From the NCBI GenBank assembly GCA_021851885.1, contig JAJZBS010000019.1, positions 1-33,435 on the forward strand: 33,435 nucleotides of DNA, read 5' to 3'. Below the pieces are notes generated by a model. That model was not told the origin of the DNA, ran no database searches, and worked only from the letters and a program-made list of their open reading frames with translations. Numbering within the stretch: the first letter of the stretch is position 1; each line of letters opens with the position of its first letter. Below are positions 1 to 8,238 of the stretch, piece after piece. Both the position numbers and the translations under genes were made by a program. Origin of the DNA: Actinomycetes bacterium. GTDB taxonomy: Bacteria > Actinomycetota > Acidimicrobiia > Acidimicrobiales > JAMCQF01.

Positions 1-2716
1 AGGGCAAGGTACTCGACGACCCTGCGGAAGTCCCGGTGAACACGTCGGTCAAGGCAGCCTGCAAGGTGGGCTCCATTGCGGCCTGGTTCCCGTAGACGAC
101 GATGACGTCCTTGAGTTCGGGTAGCGGGTTGCGCGACGACGCCACGTAGAGCGGCCGGACGTAGATCATCGCCTGTCCGATCGGGATCATGTAGACCTGC
201 CCGAGGAGCACATTCGAGCCGTTCTGGTTGAGAAGGGTGATGTTCTTCGACACCGTCGCGTTCTGACTGATGATCGAGTCGACCAAAGCAGGCCCGACAA
301 AGGACTGGCCCTGTGTCGTCTGGTATGCGGTCAGCTGGCCGTAGTTCGATGGGTCGCACCCGGCGATGAGGAATCCGCTGAGCGTCTGCGTCGACCCGGT
401 GTTCGATGTCGGGACGTAGGCGTCCATGAGCGTGTACGACGGACCAGTCCCGCCGGGAGCGGTGATCTCCTGGTAGATCGGCGACATCTTCTGCACCTGG
501 GCCGGCCCGACCGGAATGCCTTGCGCGTTGGTCGCCTGCGTCGTCTGCGTTGCGGCCGTCGGAGATCCAGTGCCTGGGCTCTGCGACAGAGTCCAGGCGT
601 CACCTGCGCTGTAGAACGCCTGCGCGTTCGTGATGTGATAGCGACCGAACATCTGGGCCTGGACGGCAAAGAGGTCCTCCGGATAACGGAGATGGCGCCG
701 CAGGACGGCACTCATGTGCGACGCAGGCGTGAACATCCCAGGGAAGGCGCGCTCGTAGCTCTGGATGATCGGGTCGTGAGGATCCATGACATAGAACGTC
801 ATCTGCCCGGTGTACGCGTTGACGAGCACCTTGACCGAGTTGCGGATGTAGTTGTCGTTGGAGGCGATGCCGCTGCCCTGAGGCAGGACCGTCGGGTCGA
901 TCGCCTGCGCGTAGGGGTAGTTCGACGTCGCCGTATACGCGTCCTGGACCCAGTAGAGACCTCCGTGGAGGATGACCGGGTAGGGATCGGAGTCAAGCTG
1001 GAGGAACGGCGCCGCCGTGAGGACGCCCTGCCTGATGTCCCGGATGTACATCAGACGGGACTTGCTGTCGATTTGGTTGGAGATGAGCAGGTTGAGGTCG
1101 CCAAAGCGCAGGGCGAAGGCGGCACGGGTGATGAACGAGTTGAGCTGAACGCCACCGTTGCCCGTGTAGTGGCTCTCGACATTCGACCCGTCCTGGCGCT
1201 GGTAGTCGATCTCGAGCTGGCGTGAGTTGGCGATCACGTACGACACGTCCGTCTGTGGGTTGCCGATGCCGAAGTACACCGATGGCTGGCTCAATTGCGG
1301 CAGGCCGTTGGTCGACGACGGCGGGAGCTCGCCCACGTCGAAGACCGGATTGCCATTCGGGTCCGCCTGGTTCGACGGAGCGACGACGGCTCCGTAGCCG
1401 TGGGTGTACTGGAGGTGCGAGTTCACCCACGACTCAGCCGGCAAGCTCGACGAGTTGACCTGCCGCAAGCCGATGACGACGGGCGTCTCGACGCCGTTGA
1501 CCCGGTAGCGATCGACCGCAAGGGTGTTGAACTGGTAGTAGGTGCGCAGCCCCTGCAGCTTCTGAAAGGTGGGCTGGGTCAGGTTCGGGTCCCATAGCTG
1601 GACGTTCGACAACTCTGGTTGCGCGGCGAGCTCGGCTGCCGGTGTCAGGTTGCTTGTGTCGGAGAAGCGGTGGATCTTGATTGTGTTGATGCCGAGGGCT
1701 TCACGCGTCGCCGTGATGTTGCGCGCGATATAGGGCTGTTCGAGAGTCGCTTGGGCTGGGCTCACGTGGAACCGCTGGACGATCGCCGGGTAGATGGTCC
1801 CGATGACGAGAGCGACGAAGGCCCAGAGACCGACCGAGAGCACCGGGAGGACCCAGCCGCGTCGCCAGATGTTGACGACAAGGATCGCGCACGCCGCGAG
1901 CGAGATCCAGAACAAGAGGTTGAAAGCGGGCAGCTGGGCGTGGACCGCCGTGTAGCCCGCACCCTGGACGTATCCCTGGGTCGACGTATCGAGTGTGTAG
2001 CGCTGGACGATATACCCGAACGCCTTGGTCAAAGCGAGCAGGGCGAGTAGGAGGGACAGGTGGGCTTTTGCCGCCGAGCTGACGCGGGGGCTCTGCCTCT
2101 GGAGGCGGATCCCACCGTTCAAGTAATGCGCGATCGCCGTCAGGATGAAGACGACGAACACCGCCACAAACGACCAGCTCGTCAGGAATGACAGGAACGG
2201 GAGACGGAAGACAAAGAAGCCGATGTCCTTGTGAAAGAGCGGGTCGACGCGGTGGAAGGAGACCGCATGGGTGAACAGGATCCAGTTCTGCCACTGCGAG
2301 ATCGTGCCGACGCCGAGCAGGAGGGCGAGGGCGAGGGCGACGATGGTGCGGACCCAGACTGCCTTCGGCGCTATCACCGCCTGGTACCGGCGGACGAGCT
2401 CGTCTTCTGAGCCGAGGATCCGGCTCCACGGGGCCACCCGGTCGGCGACGTACAGGTTCACCCACGCGAGGACGAAGAAGATGGCGGCGAAGGACAGCAC
2501 CAATCCCGCCTTGACGCGGAACAGGCTGCTCCAGACCGAGGAGAGGTGGACGGAGCCGAACCAGAGACGGTCCGTGTACAGGAGCGCCAGGGCACGCAGG
2601 GAGAAAAGCACGACGACCACCGCCGCGATGAGGGCAATCGTCCAGATTCGGCGCCTCGAAAAGCGCAGAGGAGTGGCCGCGACAGGTTGCTGGGGCATGT
2701 CACCCGGGTTTCGCAC
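1..2716 (-). CDS. UPF0182 (COG1615) family integral membrane protein, 3' end outside window
   Basis: Large membrane protein of unknown function, the family of M. tuberculosis Rv3193c. About 905 codons are visible and the C-terminus runs off the left edge; full-length members are near 950-1000 residues. The first third carries about seven hydrophobic segments, the first near residues 24-47 and followed by the family-like LWFGSVHLSSVW. The remainder is a large Gln/Ser/Thr-rich soluble, probably extracytoplasmic region. I start it at the GTG at 2714-2716, because a TAGGCT -10 box lies exactly 7 nt upstream; the in-frame ATG six codons later (2696-2698) has no Shine-Dalgarno. Neighbours in other actinobacteria are the PDZ/Lon protease and the zincin homologue, both present here but separated by inserted genes. 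Family assignment is secure; biochemical role is unknown. Confidence 0.93.
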   Translation of the reverse strand, partial: MRNPGDMPQQPVAATPLRFSRRRIWTIALIAAVVVVLFSLRALALLYTDRLWFGSVHLSSVWSSLFRVKAGLVLSFAAIFFVLAWVNLYVADRVAPWSRILGSEDELVRRYQAVIAPKAVWVRTIVALALALLLGVGTISQWQNWILFTHAVSFHRVDPLFHKDIGFFVFRLPFLSFLTSWSFVAVFVVFILTAIAHYLNGGIRLQRQSPRVSSAAKAHLSLLLALLALTKAFGYIVQRYTLDTSTQGYVQGAGYTAVHAQLPAFNLLFWISLAACAILVVNIWRRGWVLPVLSVGLWAFVALVIGTIYPAIVQRFHVSPAQATLEQPYIARNITATREALGINTIKIHRFSDTSNLTPAAELAAQPELSNVQLWDPNLTQPTFQKLQGLRTYYQFNTLAVDRYRVNGVETPVVIGLRQVNSSSLPAESWVNSHLQYTHGYGAVVAPSNQADPNGNPVFDVGELPPSSTNGLPQLSQPSVYFGIGNPQTDVSYVIANSRQLEIDYQRQDGSNVESHYTGNGGVQLNSFITRAAFALRFGDLNLLISNQIDSKSRLMYIRDIRQGVLTAAPFLQLDSDPYPVILHGGLYWVQDAYTATSNYPYAQAIDPTVLPQGSGIASNDNYIRNSVKVLVNAYTGQMTFYVMDPHDPIIQSYERAFPGMFTPASHMSAVLRRHLRYPEDLFAVQAQMFGRYHITNAQAFYSAGDAWTLSQSPGTGSPTAATQTTQATNAQGIPVGPAQVQKMSPIYQEITAPGGTGPSYTLMDAYVPTSNTGSTQTLSGFLIAGCDPSNYGQLTAYQTTQGQSFVGPALVDSIISQNATVSKNITLLNQNGSNVLLGQVYMIPIGQAMIYVRPLYVASSRNPLPELKDVIVVYGNQAAMEPTLQAALTDVFTGTSAGSSSTLP

Positions 2717-2723
2717 GGCCGAC

Positions 2724-2729
2724 AGCCTA
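2724..2729 (-). promoter_or_regulatory. Leaderless -10 box (TAGGCT) of the UPF0182 gene
   Basis: TAGGCT fits the actinobacterial TANNNT -10 consensus and is followed after 7 nt by the GTG at 2716, so the transcript would begin at or next to the start codon. No convincing -35 is seen. The same hexamer sits 6-7 nt before three other genes here. Confidence 0.6.
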
Positions 2730-2823
2730 GGTGCCGGCAGGACCCCCGTAGGTGCCGCCCAGGAACTCGCCTTGCACCCACGTGCAGCGCGGCACCCATG
2801 TCACGGTGGCCCCCGGGTCGTCG

Positions 2824-4899
2824 TCAGGTCCCGGCTGGTGCGACGGCGCAACGGCACCCAGCGTGGGCCGGGGGATGTTCGTGCCCCGTGGGGAAGCGCT
2901 CCCCACGCGCGACGGCGACCGCCCCGGCCAGCGCGTTGTCGTCGCAGTCTGCGCAGGCCGTCGCCCCGCGGCTCGCGATCCACCGAAGCTGGCCCGGTGC
3001 CGCCGCAAGAGCAGCCGCCTCTGCGAATGCCGCCAGCGCCTGGTCCCCCGCAAGGCGTTCGATGCCCTCCCCTTTCCAGGCGCGAAAAGCTGCCCCGACG
3101 ACGCCGGCAAGGTGATCGGCGTCTTCCGGCCCAGCGGCCGAACTGCCCTCGTCGATCCTGCGGCGTAGTGGGGTGAGGATCTCATCGGCGATCAGATCTG
3201 CAACGATCGAGGCATGATGGGCGATCTCCTCGTCGCCTACCGCGGCCCCACCATGGGTCCGAGCGAACTTCGCCCCCGCTTGGGCGGCCGCCTCCACGAG
3301 GTCCCGGCTCGCCGACCGATAGCGATCCGCCTGTTCGTCACGGGACGGCAGAAGACCGTTCCCCCCGGAGGTGCGCAAGCGGTCGAGGACATCGTTCTGG
3401 TCGTCACGCAACGCCCTTTTCAGGCTCTTCGCCAGGTCCTCGACGACCGGGTGCAGGATCATTTCCTGCTCGCGTAACAGATCCTGATCGTCGACGCGCC
3501 TCGAGGGCGCACGGGGCGCTGAGGAGGGCAGAGTCACCGTGCCGGGGCCGCCCTCGACGGAAGCCTCCGCCCCGGCTCCTTCCCGCCGACCGGATCCTCG
3601 CCTGGCACGGGCCTCCTGGTGGCCCGGCTCCGCGGGTAGGACGCGTACTGACTCGGCGACGCTTCCGGCGCCGGGCGGCACAGGACGCGCGGCGAAGATG
3701 TCGCCTGCCGCCGCGGCCGTCCGGGCGACCCCCGGACCGGAACCAGCGGGGCTGGCGGCAAGGGCCCCGACGCCGGTGCCGGCGGCGGCGGCGTCGCCAA
3801 CGACCGCAGATGCGTCGCCGGCGGGTCCGCTGTCCGCGCTGGCGCCGCCCTGCCCCGCTCCCGGCGCGAGCCCCGGCGAGGCGAGGTCTTTGGAGACGGG
3901 TCCTTCGGGCTGTGTCCGTTCCGCCCGAAGACGCGCGAACAGCTCATCGACTTGCTCTCGTGGCCCCGTACTCCCGCCCGAGGACAATCCTGCGTCTGCC
4001 GCCGTCGGGGTGGCTTCCGCGAAGACCGCGGCCGGGGTGACCGGCGTGTTCCGCGTCGTCGGCACCTCCTCGATGCGTTCGAGAGCCCGCTCGGCAGGCC
4101 CTGCGCCACCGGCGATCTCCTCTTCGGCCGCAAGGGGCTGCACGGTGGATGCGGCCTGCGTACGCGCTGCTTCCGCCTCAGCCCGCGCGATCGCCTCAGC
4201 CCTGCCGAGCTCCTCGCCGGTCCGGTCGACGGACTCGCGCGCTCCCTGCAAGGAGCTCATGAGCGCATCGCGACCCGCGCGGAGCTGCTCTACCTGCGTG
4301 TGCAAGACGCGGCGGCGCTCGGCCAGGTCGCTGAGGACGCGGACGCGCAGGCGCCGGGCCTCTTCGATCATGTTTCGGCAGTCGTCCTTCGTGCGCGCGA
4401 CGAGCGCGTCGGCGCGGGCACGAGCCTCCTCGACGATCCCGGCGGCATCCACCGCCGCACGCTCGCGCGCTGCGGTGGATGTGGCCATCGACTCCTCCTC
4501 ACGCAACGACGCGGCCTTGCGGGCCTCGTCGTGGATTCGAGCTGCCTCCTCGCGCGCCTGGACCAGGACGCGGCTCGCTTGCTCCTGCGCGCGGCCGCCG
4601 AGATCGCCCGCTGCATCGTGCGCACTTCTCAGGATCCGCGCCGCTTCCTCGCCGAGGGCCCCGGCCAAGGTCGCCTCGTCCAAGACCGGGTGGGCCGCCC
4701 GGTGCTCGGCATCGTCCAGGCTTCGACGCAGTTCACTTTCGTGGTCGACGACCGCGCGCACGAGGCGGGCCACCTGCTCCAAGTAGGCCCTGACCTCGCC
4801 GGGGTCGAATCCCCGGCGCACCACGGCGAAGCTCCGGCGGACGACGTCGTCGGGAGAGAGGCCGGAGGATGAGATCGACAGTGATTGCTCGTCGGGCAT
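2824..4899 (-). CDS. DivIVA-domain coiled-coil protein with capsid-like Cys/His C-terminal motif
   Basis: A 691-residue protein of unusual build. Residues ~12-60 resemble a DivIVA N-terminal domain (SPDDVVRRSFAVVRRGFDPG then VRAYLEQVARLV), which in DivIVA/Wag31 proteins targets curved membrane and poles. Residues ~85-260 are a long Ala/Glu/Arg coiled coil, then a Pro/Ala/Gly linker to ~480. Residues ~485-691 form an alpha-helical region ending in Cys649-x2-Cys652 ... FPTGHEHPPAHAGCRC (His673, 675, 679; Cys682, 684). That C-x2-C ... HPPxHxxCRC ending is the signature I know from phage head-morphogenesis (Mu F / SPP1 gp7-like) proteins, where it probably binds metal. A TAGGCT box 6 nt before the ATG suggests leaderless expression. 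The flanking genes are cellular. It may be a polar scaffold; the C-terminal role is unknown. The gene is certain, the domain reading good, function unassigned. Confidence 0.85.
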   Translation of the reverse strand: MPDEQSLSISSSGLSPDDVVRRSFAVVRRGFDPGEVRAYLEQVARLVRAVVDHESELRRSLDDAEHRAAHPVLDEATLAGALGEEAARILRSAHDAAGDLGGRAQEQASRVLVQAREEAARIHDEARKAASLREEESMATSTAARERAAVDAAGIVEEARARADALVARTKDDCRNMIEEARRLRVRVLSDLAERRRVLHTQVEQLRAGRDALMSSLQGARESVDRTGEELGRAEAIARAEAEAARTQAASTVQPLAAEEEIAGGAGPAERALERIEEVPTTRNTPVTPAAVFAEATPTAADAGLSSGGSTGPREQVDELFARLRAERTQPEGPVSKDLASPGLAPGAGQGGASADSGPAGDASAVVGDAAAAGTGVGALAASPAGSGPGVARTAAAAGDIFAARPVPPGAGSVAESVRVLPAEPGHQEARARRGSGRREGAGAEASVEGGPGTVTLPSSAPRAPSRRVDDQDLLREQEMILHPVVEDLAKSLKRALRDDQNDVLDRLRTSGGNGLLPSRDEQADRYRSASRDLVEAAAQAGAKFARTHGGAAVGDEEIAHHASIVADLIADEILTPLRRRIDEGSSAAGPEDADHLAGVVGAAFRAWKGEGIERLAGDQALAAFAEAAALAAAPGQLRWIASRGATACADCDDNALAGAVAVARGERFPTGHEHPPAHAGCRCAVAPAGT

Positions 4900-4905
4900 G
4901 CGGCA

Positions 4906-4911
4906 AGCCTA
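4906..4911 (-). promoter_or_regulatory. Leaderless -10 box (TAGGCT) of the DivIVA-domain gene
   Basis: TAGGCT followed by TGCCGC and then the ATG at 4897-4899. No Shine-Dalgarno precedes the ATG, consistent with a leaderless mRNA. Confidence 0.6.
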
Positions 4912-5025
4912 CGACGGCGCTTCGGCCCCGGCCTCCCCGCCGACCGGAGGGGACGGAGAGAGTGCGGTGGAGCCACCCGGACGAGGAACGCGACCAACAG
5001 CAACCGCGCGCCGGCACGGAGCACC

Positions 5026-5040
5026 GGAGAACCGTTCTCC
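5026..5040. promoter_or_regulatory. 15-bp perfect palindrome in the intergenic region, possible operator
   Basis: GGAGAAC-C-GTTCTCC is a perfect dyad with 7-bp arms and a 1-bp centre, 127 bp upstream of the DivIVA-domain gene and 103 bp past the PDZ/Lon protease stop (both genes on the minus strand). The centre is too tight for a good RNA hairpin, so a dimeric DNA-binding protein is the likelier reader. No cognate regulator is identified. Confidence 0.3.
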
Positions 5041-5143
5041 TACGTGGGCGAGGCGTCCTCAGCCGAAAGCGCCCGGAGCGTTGCTGTGCCCAGGGTCTTG
5101 ACGCCCGGCACCGTGACGCGCCCCGTCCCAACAGCGCTTGTCC

Positions 5144-6361
5144 TTACGCCCCCTGCTGGACCCTGGCATGCATCGGCGGCACGAGGGCACAGTCCCCCGA
5201 CGAGCCGCCAGAGGCGCCGGAGCTTCGCCGAGCGGTCACTTTGGCCGGGCAGCGGAGGCCTTGGAGGACGCGAAGTGCCTGCGTCAGAGTCGAGACTCCG
5301 ACGACCCTCACGCCTGCCGCCACGTGGCTGCGCGCCTTGGCGACCTCGGCGGGCGGCACGAGGAAGACCTTGGCTCCGGCGGCGGACACGGCGACCGCCT
5401 TCTGGGCCACGCCTCCGACGTCGCCGACCTGGCCCTGGGGATCGATGGTTCCGGTCGCAGCAATCGGCACGCGGCCGGAGAGGTCCCCCGACGTGAGGGT
5501 GTCGATGATCCCAAGCGTGATCGCCAGGCCGGCAGAGGGTCCACCGACCGAACCCGGATTGACCGAAACCGAGAAGGGCAACGTGAACCGCTCGGCCGGC
5601 GCCGGGTCCAATGCGACGCCCAGGTAGGCAACGCTGCGCCCTCCTTCTCTGTGATGGGTCAGCGTCACGCGCACATCTTTCGTCGCGACGACACCGGCCC
5701 GATGGTTTGTCGCGGCAAACGGAACGATCGCGAGTGTCACCGTCGCCCCGGGGCGTTGCGCGTGGATCGCGGCGGCGACTTGCGCGGGACCTGGCGTGGG
5801 CACACCGTCGATGGAAGTGATCACGTCGCCAACCGCAAGTGCCCGGATCGCCGGAGTCTTGGCAGCGATGAGGTCGACAAGGCCCCCGATAGGTGTACCA
5901 GGAACCGTGAAGCCGAGGGCCCGGGCAGAGGCGACCCGTGCCGCCTGCTCGGCTTGGGCCATCTGGAGGATCCCCTGGGCGACGAGCTGGCTCGGCGGGG
6001 AGGGGCCCAGGATGTCCTTCGCGCTGATGAGGTGGATGTTGGGGTCGAGCTTGTCCGGGATCCAGTCGATAAGGCGGACGCGTCCCTCTTCGACGTAGGT
6101 GAACATGATCCGGTCCCGTGGCCGCACGCCGAGACCTTCGGGGACCGCGATCAGCCCATGCACCGGCGGAGCGGCTCCCGGCGACAGCGCATACAGCGGC
6201 AGGGTCACGAGCGACCCGACGATCGCAAAAGTCACCACCAAGACGGCGAGGGCGATCGCCACGGCGACGAGAGCCCGGAGGCCGCGCCTACGCCGGCGCC
6301 GGTTGCCCTGGGTCGGCGCAGGTACGATCATCCCGTTCGTGGCTTCATCAGACAGAGACAT
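5144..6361 (-). CDS. Membrane-anchored PDZ + Lon-type (S16) serine protease, YlbL/Rv3194c-like
   Basis: A 405-residue protein. A poly-Arg stretch (RRRRRR, ~22-27) and one transmembrane segment (~33-57) give an N-in topology with the rest outside. A PDZ domain spans ~165-235, containing GDVITSIDGVPTPG. The C-terminal third is a Lon proteolytic domain with both catalytic elements: the nucleophile motif GGPSAGLA and the lysine motif GGVAQKAVAVSAAG. The family (COG3480) pairs with UPF0182 in many actinobacteria; here the DivIVA-domain gene lies between them. I take the ATG at 6359-6361, which has a TACCCT -10-like box at 6376-6381 about 14 nt upstream; an in-frame ATG at 6329-6331 is the alternative. 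Neither has a clear Shine-Dalgarno. The start overlaps the divergent HEAT gene. Substrates unknown. Confidence 0.88.
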   Translation of the reverse strand: MSLSDEATNGMIVPAPTQGNRRRRRRGLRALVAVAIALAVLVVTFAIVGSLVTLPLYALSPGAAPPVHGLIAVPEGLGVRPRDRIMFTYVEEGRVRLIDWIPDKLDPNIHLISAKDILGPSPPSQLVAQGILQMAQAEQAARVASARALGFTVPGTPIGGLVDLIAAKTPAIRALAVGDVITSIDGVPTPGPAQVAAAIHAQRPGATVTLAIVPFAATNHRAGVVATKDVRVTLTHHREGGRSVAYLGVALDPAPAERFTLPFSVSVNPGSVGGPSAGLAITLGIIDTLTSGDLSGRVPIAATGTIDPQGQVGDVGGVAQKAVAVSAAGAKVFLVPPAEVAKARSHVAAGVRVVGVSTLTQALRVLQGLRCPAKVTARRSSGASGGSSGDCALVPPMHARVQQGA

Positions 6362-7019
6362 GGCGGACGCTGACGAGGGTACCGGGCCGGGCCCCTTGCG
6401 CCGTGTCGTCGCCCTTGCGGGCCACGGCGGCGACGTCGCCACGGCGCGCCGAGGTCTCAGCGCCGACGACCCTTCCGTCCGGGCGACGGCCCTGCGCGCC
6501 CTCTCCCGCCTGGACAGCCTCACCGCGTCCGACGTCGCTCCGTGCCTTGCCGATCCCGACCCGGACCTGCGCCGTGCCGCGTGCGAGGTCCTCGCCCGCC
6601 CGTCGTCGCAAACGGTCGACTGCGATCTGCGCCCCGTGCTCGCCGACGAAGACCCGCTCGTGGTCGAGGCGGCCGCATTCGCGCTGGGCGAGCGCGCCGA
6701 GGTCCGCTCGATTCCCGACCTGGCCCGGACGGCCGCGTCACATGCCGACCCCCTCTGTCGCGAGTCCGCCGTCGCGGCGATCGGAGCGATCGCGGCCGAG
6801 CGAACCGACGGTGGCAGCGACGGACTGGACGCCGTGCTTGGCGCGCTTTCCGACCGCCGCGAGGTGCGCAGGCGTGCCGTCGTGAGCCTTGCGGCCTTCG
6901 AGGGAGAAGGGGTCACAGCGGCCCTGCGCCGGGCCCTCGACGACCGCGACTGGCAAGTGCGCCAGGCTGCCGAGGACCTGCTCGGGAACGACGCCGGCGT
7001 GGAGCGTCCCTCGGATTGA
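6360..7019 (+). CDS. HEAT-repeat protein
   Basis: A 219-residue all-helical protein made of about six HEAT/PBS-lyase-type repeats of ~30 residues. The recurring pattern is DPSVRATALRALSRL, DPDLRRAACEVLAR, DPLVVEAAAFALGE, DPLCRESAVAAIGA, RREVRRRAVVSLAAFE and DWQVRQAAEDLLGN. Such solenoids usually serve as protein-interaction scaffolds; no catalytic motif is seen. There is no signal peptide or membrane segment, so it is probably cytoplasmic. The start is uncertain: the ATG at 6360 overlaps the divergent protease's start codon by two bases, and an in-frame GTG at 6339 lies ~10 nt after a TACGAT -10-like box at 6323-6328. The gene converges on mreB. Function cannot be assigned from sequence. Confidence 0.8.
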   Translation: MADADEGTGPGPLRRVVALAGHGGDVATARRGLSADDPSVRATALRALSRLDSLTASDVAPCLADPDPDLRRAACEVLARPSSQTVDCDLRPVLADEDPLVVEAAAFALGERAEVRSIPDLARTAASHADPLCRESAVAAIGAIAAERTDGGSDGLDAVLGALSDRREVRRRAVVSLAAFEGEGVTAALRRALDDRDWQVRQAAEDLLGNDAGVERPSD

Positions 7020-7148
7020 CCCGGGAGGTCCGACACGGCGGGCGGGCGGAGGCTTCCCGTACACGCCACATATCAGGCGGCGCGCACGACACCAACCCAC
7101 AGATCCGGGAACCAGGGTTCGGCGAGCCGTCTCCCCTGCCCGGGCGCG

Positions 7149-8153
7149 TCAGGTGCGCGGCTCCAAGAAGAGCTCGCGCAACAGGCCCATCGAGTCCAGG
7201 CAGCGTCCGGCGCCCAGCACGACGCACTCGAGGGGCATGTCGACGAGATGAACGGGGACGTCGGTCTCGTCCGCGAGACGTTTGCTGAGCCCTCGGAGCA
7301 GCGCTCCCCCGCCAACAAGGTAGACCCCTTGGTAGATGATGTCCTGGGCGAGCTCCGGCGGAGCTTGGCCGAGGCAGTTGACGGCGGCGGTGACGATCGA
7401 CACGATCTGCTCCTCGAGGGCGCCGCGGACTTCGGCCGCAGACAGGACCAAGGTCTTCGGCATGCCGGTCAGGACGTCGCGGCCGCGCACCTCCGCGTTC
7501 GGTTCGTCGACGAAGGAGTAGGCGGATCCAATCGCCATCTTGATCTCCTCGGCGGTTCTCTCCCCGATGGCGATGCCGTACTCCTGGCGGATGTAGAGCT
7601 GGATCGCGGCGTCCATGTCGAAGCCACCGACACGGATCGCCTCGTTTGCGACGATGCCGCCCAAGGAGATGACCGCCGCCTCGCTCGTTCCGCCGCCGAC
7701 GTCGACGACCATGTTGCCGACCGGCTCCTGGATGGGCAGGCCGGCGCCGATGGCCGCCGCCATCGGCTGTTCGATGAGCGACGCCGAGACGGCGCCCGCC
7801 CTGCGCGCGGCTTCCTCGACGGCGCGGCGTTCCACCGAGGTGATGGCCGACGGGACACAGATGAGGACCCGGGGGCGGCTGATCCGCGAGACACCGGCCC
7901 GCTGGAGGAGGAGGCGGATCATGCGCTCGGTGATGTCGAAGTCCGTGATCGCGCCTTTGCGCAAAGGCCGGACGGCGACGATGTAACCGGGAGTCCGCCC
8001 GATCATCTGCCAGGCTTCGTGACCGACCGCGAGCACCTCGCGCGTGTTCGTGTTCAAGGCGATGACCGTCGGCTCGTTGAGAACGATCCCGCGCCCTCGA
8101 GCATAGACGAGGGTGTTCGCGGTCCCGAGGTCGATCGCCAAGTCCCGGGCCAT
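7149..8153 (-). CDS. mreB: Rod-shape actin homologue MreB
   Basis: A 334-residue bacterial actin that polymerises on the inner membrane face and guides lateral wall synthesis. The actin-fold ATP motifs are intact: phosphate-1 DLGTANTLVYARG (~8-20), phosphate-2 VVDVGGGTSEAAVISLGG (~149-166) and the adenosine motif YLVGGGALLRGL (~278-289). VLNEPTVIALN (~24-34) is typical of MreB. The length matches the family. It starts only five residues before the first motif, so it lacks an N-terminal amphipathic extension. mreC, mreD, rodA and PBP2 are not adjacent. A TACAGT box 6 nt before the ATG suggests a leaderless transcript diverging from the HtrA-like gene. Confident call; the orphan setting is noteworthy. 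Confidence 0.96.
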   Translation of the reverse strand: MARDLAIDLGTANTLVYARGRGIVLNEPTVIALNTNTREVLAVGHEAWQMIGRTPGYIVAVRPLRKGAITDFDITERMIRLLLQRAGVSRISRPRVLICVPSAITSVERRAVEEAARRAGAVSASLIEQPMAAAIGAGLPIQEPVGNMVVDVGGGTSEAAVISLGGIVANEAIRVGGFDMDAAIQLYIRQEYGIAIGERTAEEIKMAIGSAYSFVDEPNAEVRGRDVLTGMPKTLVLSAAEVRGALEEQIVSIVTAAVNCLGQAPPELAQDIIYQGVYLVGGGALLRGLSKRLADETDVPVHLVDMPLECVVLGAGRCLDSMGLLRELFLEPRT

Positions 8154-8159
8154 CCCGCC

Positions 8160-8165
8160 ACTGTA
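8160..8165 (-). promoter_or_regulatory. Leaderless -10 box (TACAGT) of mreB
   Basis: TACAGT, then GGCGGG, then the ATG at 8151-8153. The 85-bp divergent gap also carries the -10 of the HtrA-like gene on the other strand. Confidence 0.5.
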
Positions 8166-8225
8166 CGGCCCTGACCACGCTCGCGGGCTCCCGGTGGGCG
8201 CCAACAGCTCGACCCCGTTGCTCGG

Positions 8226-8231
8226 TATCCT
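8226..8231 (+). promoter_or_regulatory. Leaderless -10 box (TATCCT) of the HtrA-like gene
   Basis: TATCCT followed by 7 nt (CTCCAAC) and the GTG at 8239. This selects that GTG over longer in-frame extensions that would run into mreB on the opposite strand. Confidence 0.55.
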
Positions 8232-8238
8232 CTCCAAC

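Noticed and set aside
2727-2804. 25-codon GTG frame on the minus strand between the DivIVA-domain gene and the UPF0182 gene (VTWVPRCTWVQGEFLGGTYG...)
   Set aside because: No Shine-Dalgarno or leaderless box at its GTG, very short, and its stop codon coincides with the UPF0182 -10 box. Only a homologue search could revive it.
2824-4899. Prophage or phage remnant, suggested by the capsid-like C-terminal motif
   Set aside because: Both flanks are cellular genes in a conserved actinobacterial neighbourhood, and no portal, terminase, tail or integrase gene is present.
5026-5040. LexA/SOS box
   Set aside because: The actinobacterial SOS box needs GAAC-N4-GTTC; here the half-sites are separated by a single base.
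4900-5143. Small genes in the gap upstream of the DivIVA-domain gene (short frames on both strands)
   Set aside because: They run into neighbouring genes in other frames, lack ribosome sites, and have the Arg/Pro-rich composition typical of off-frame high-GC sequence.
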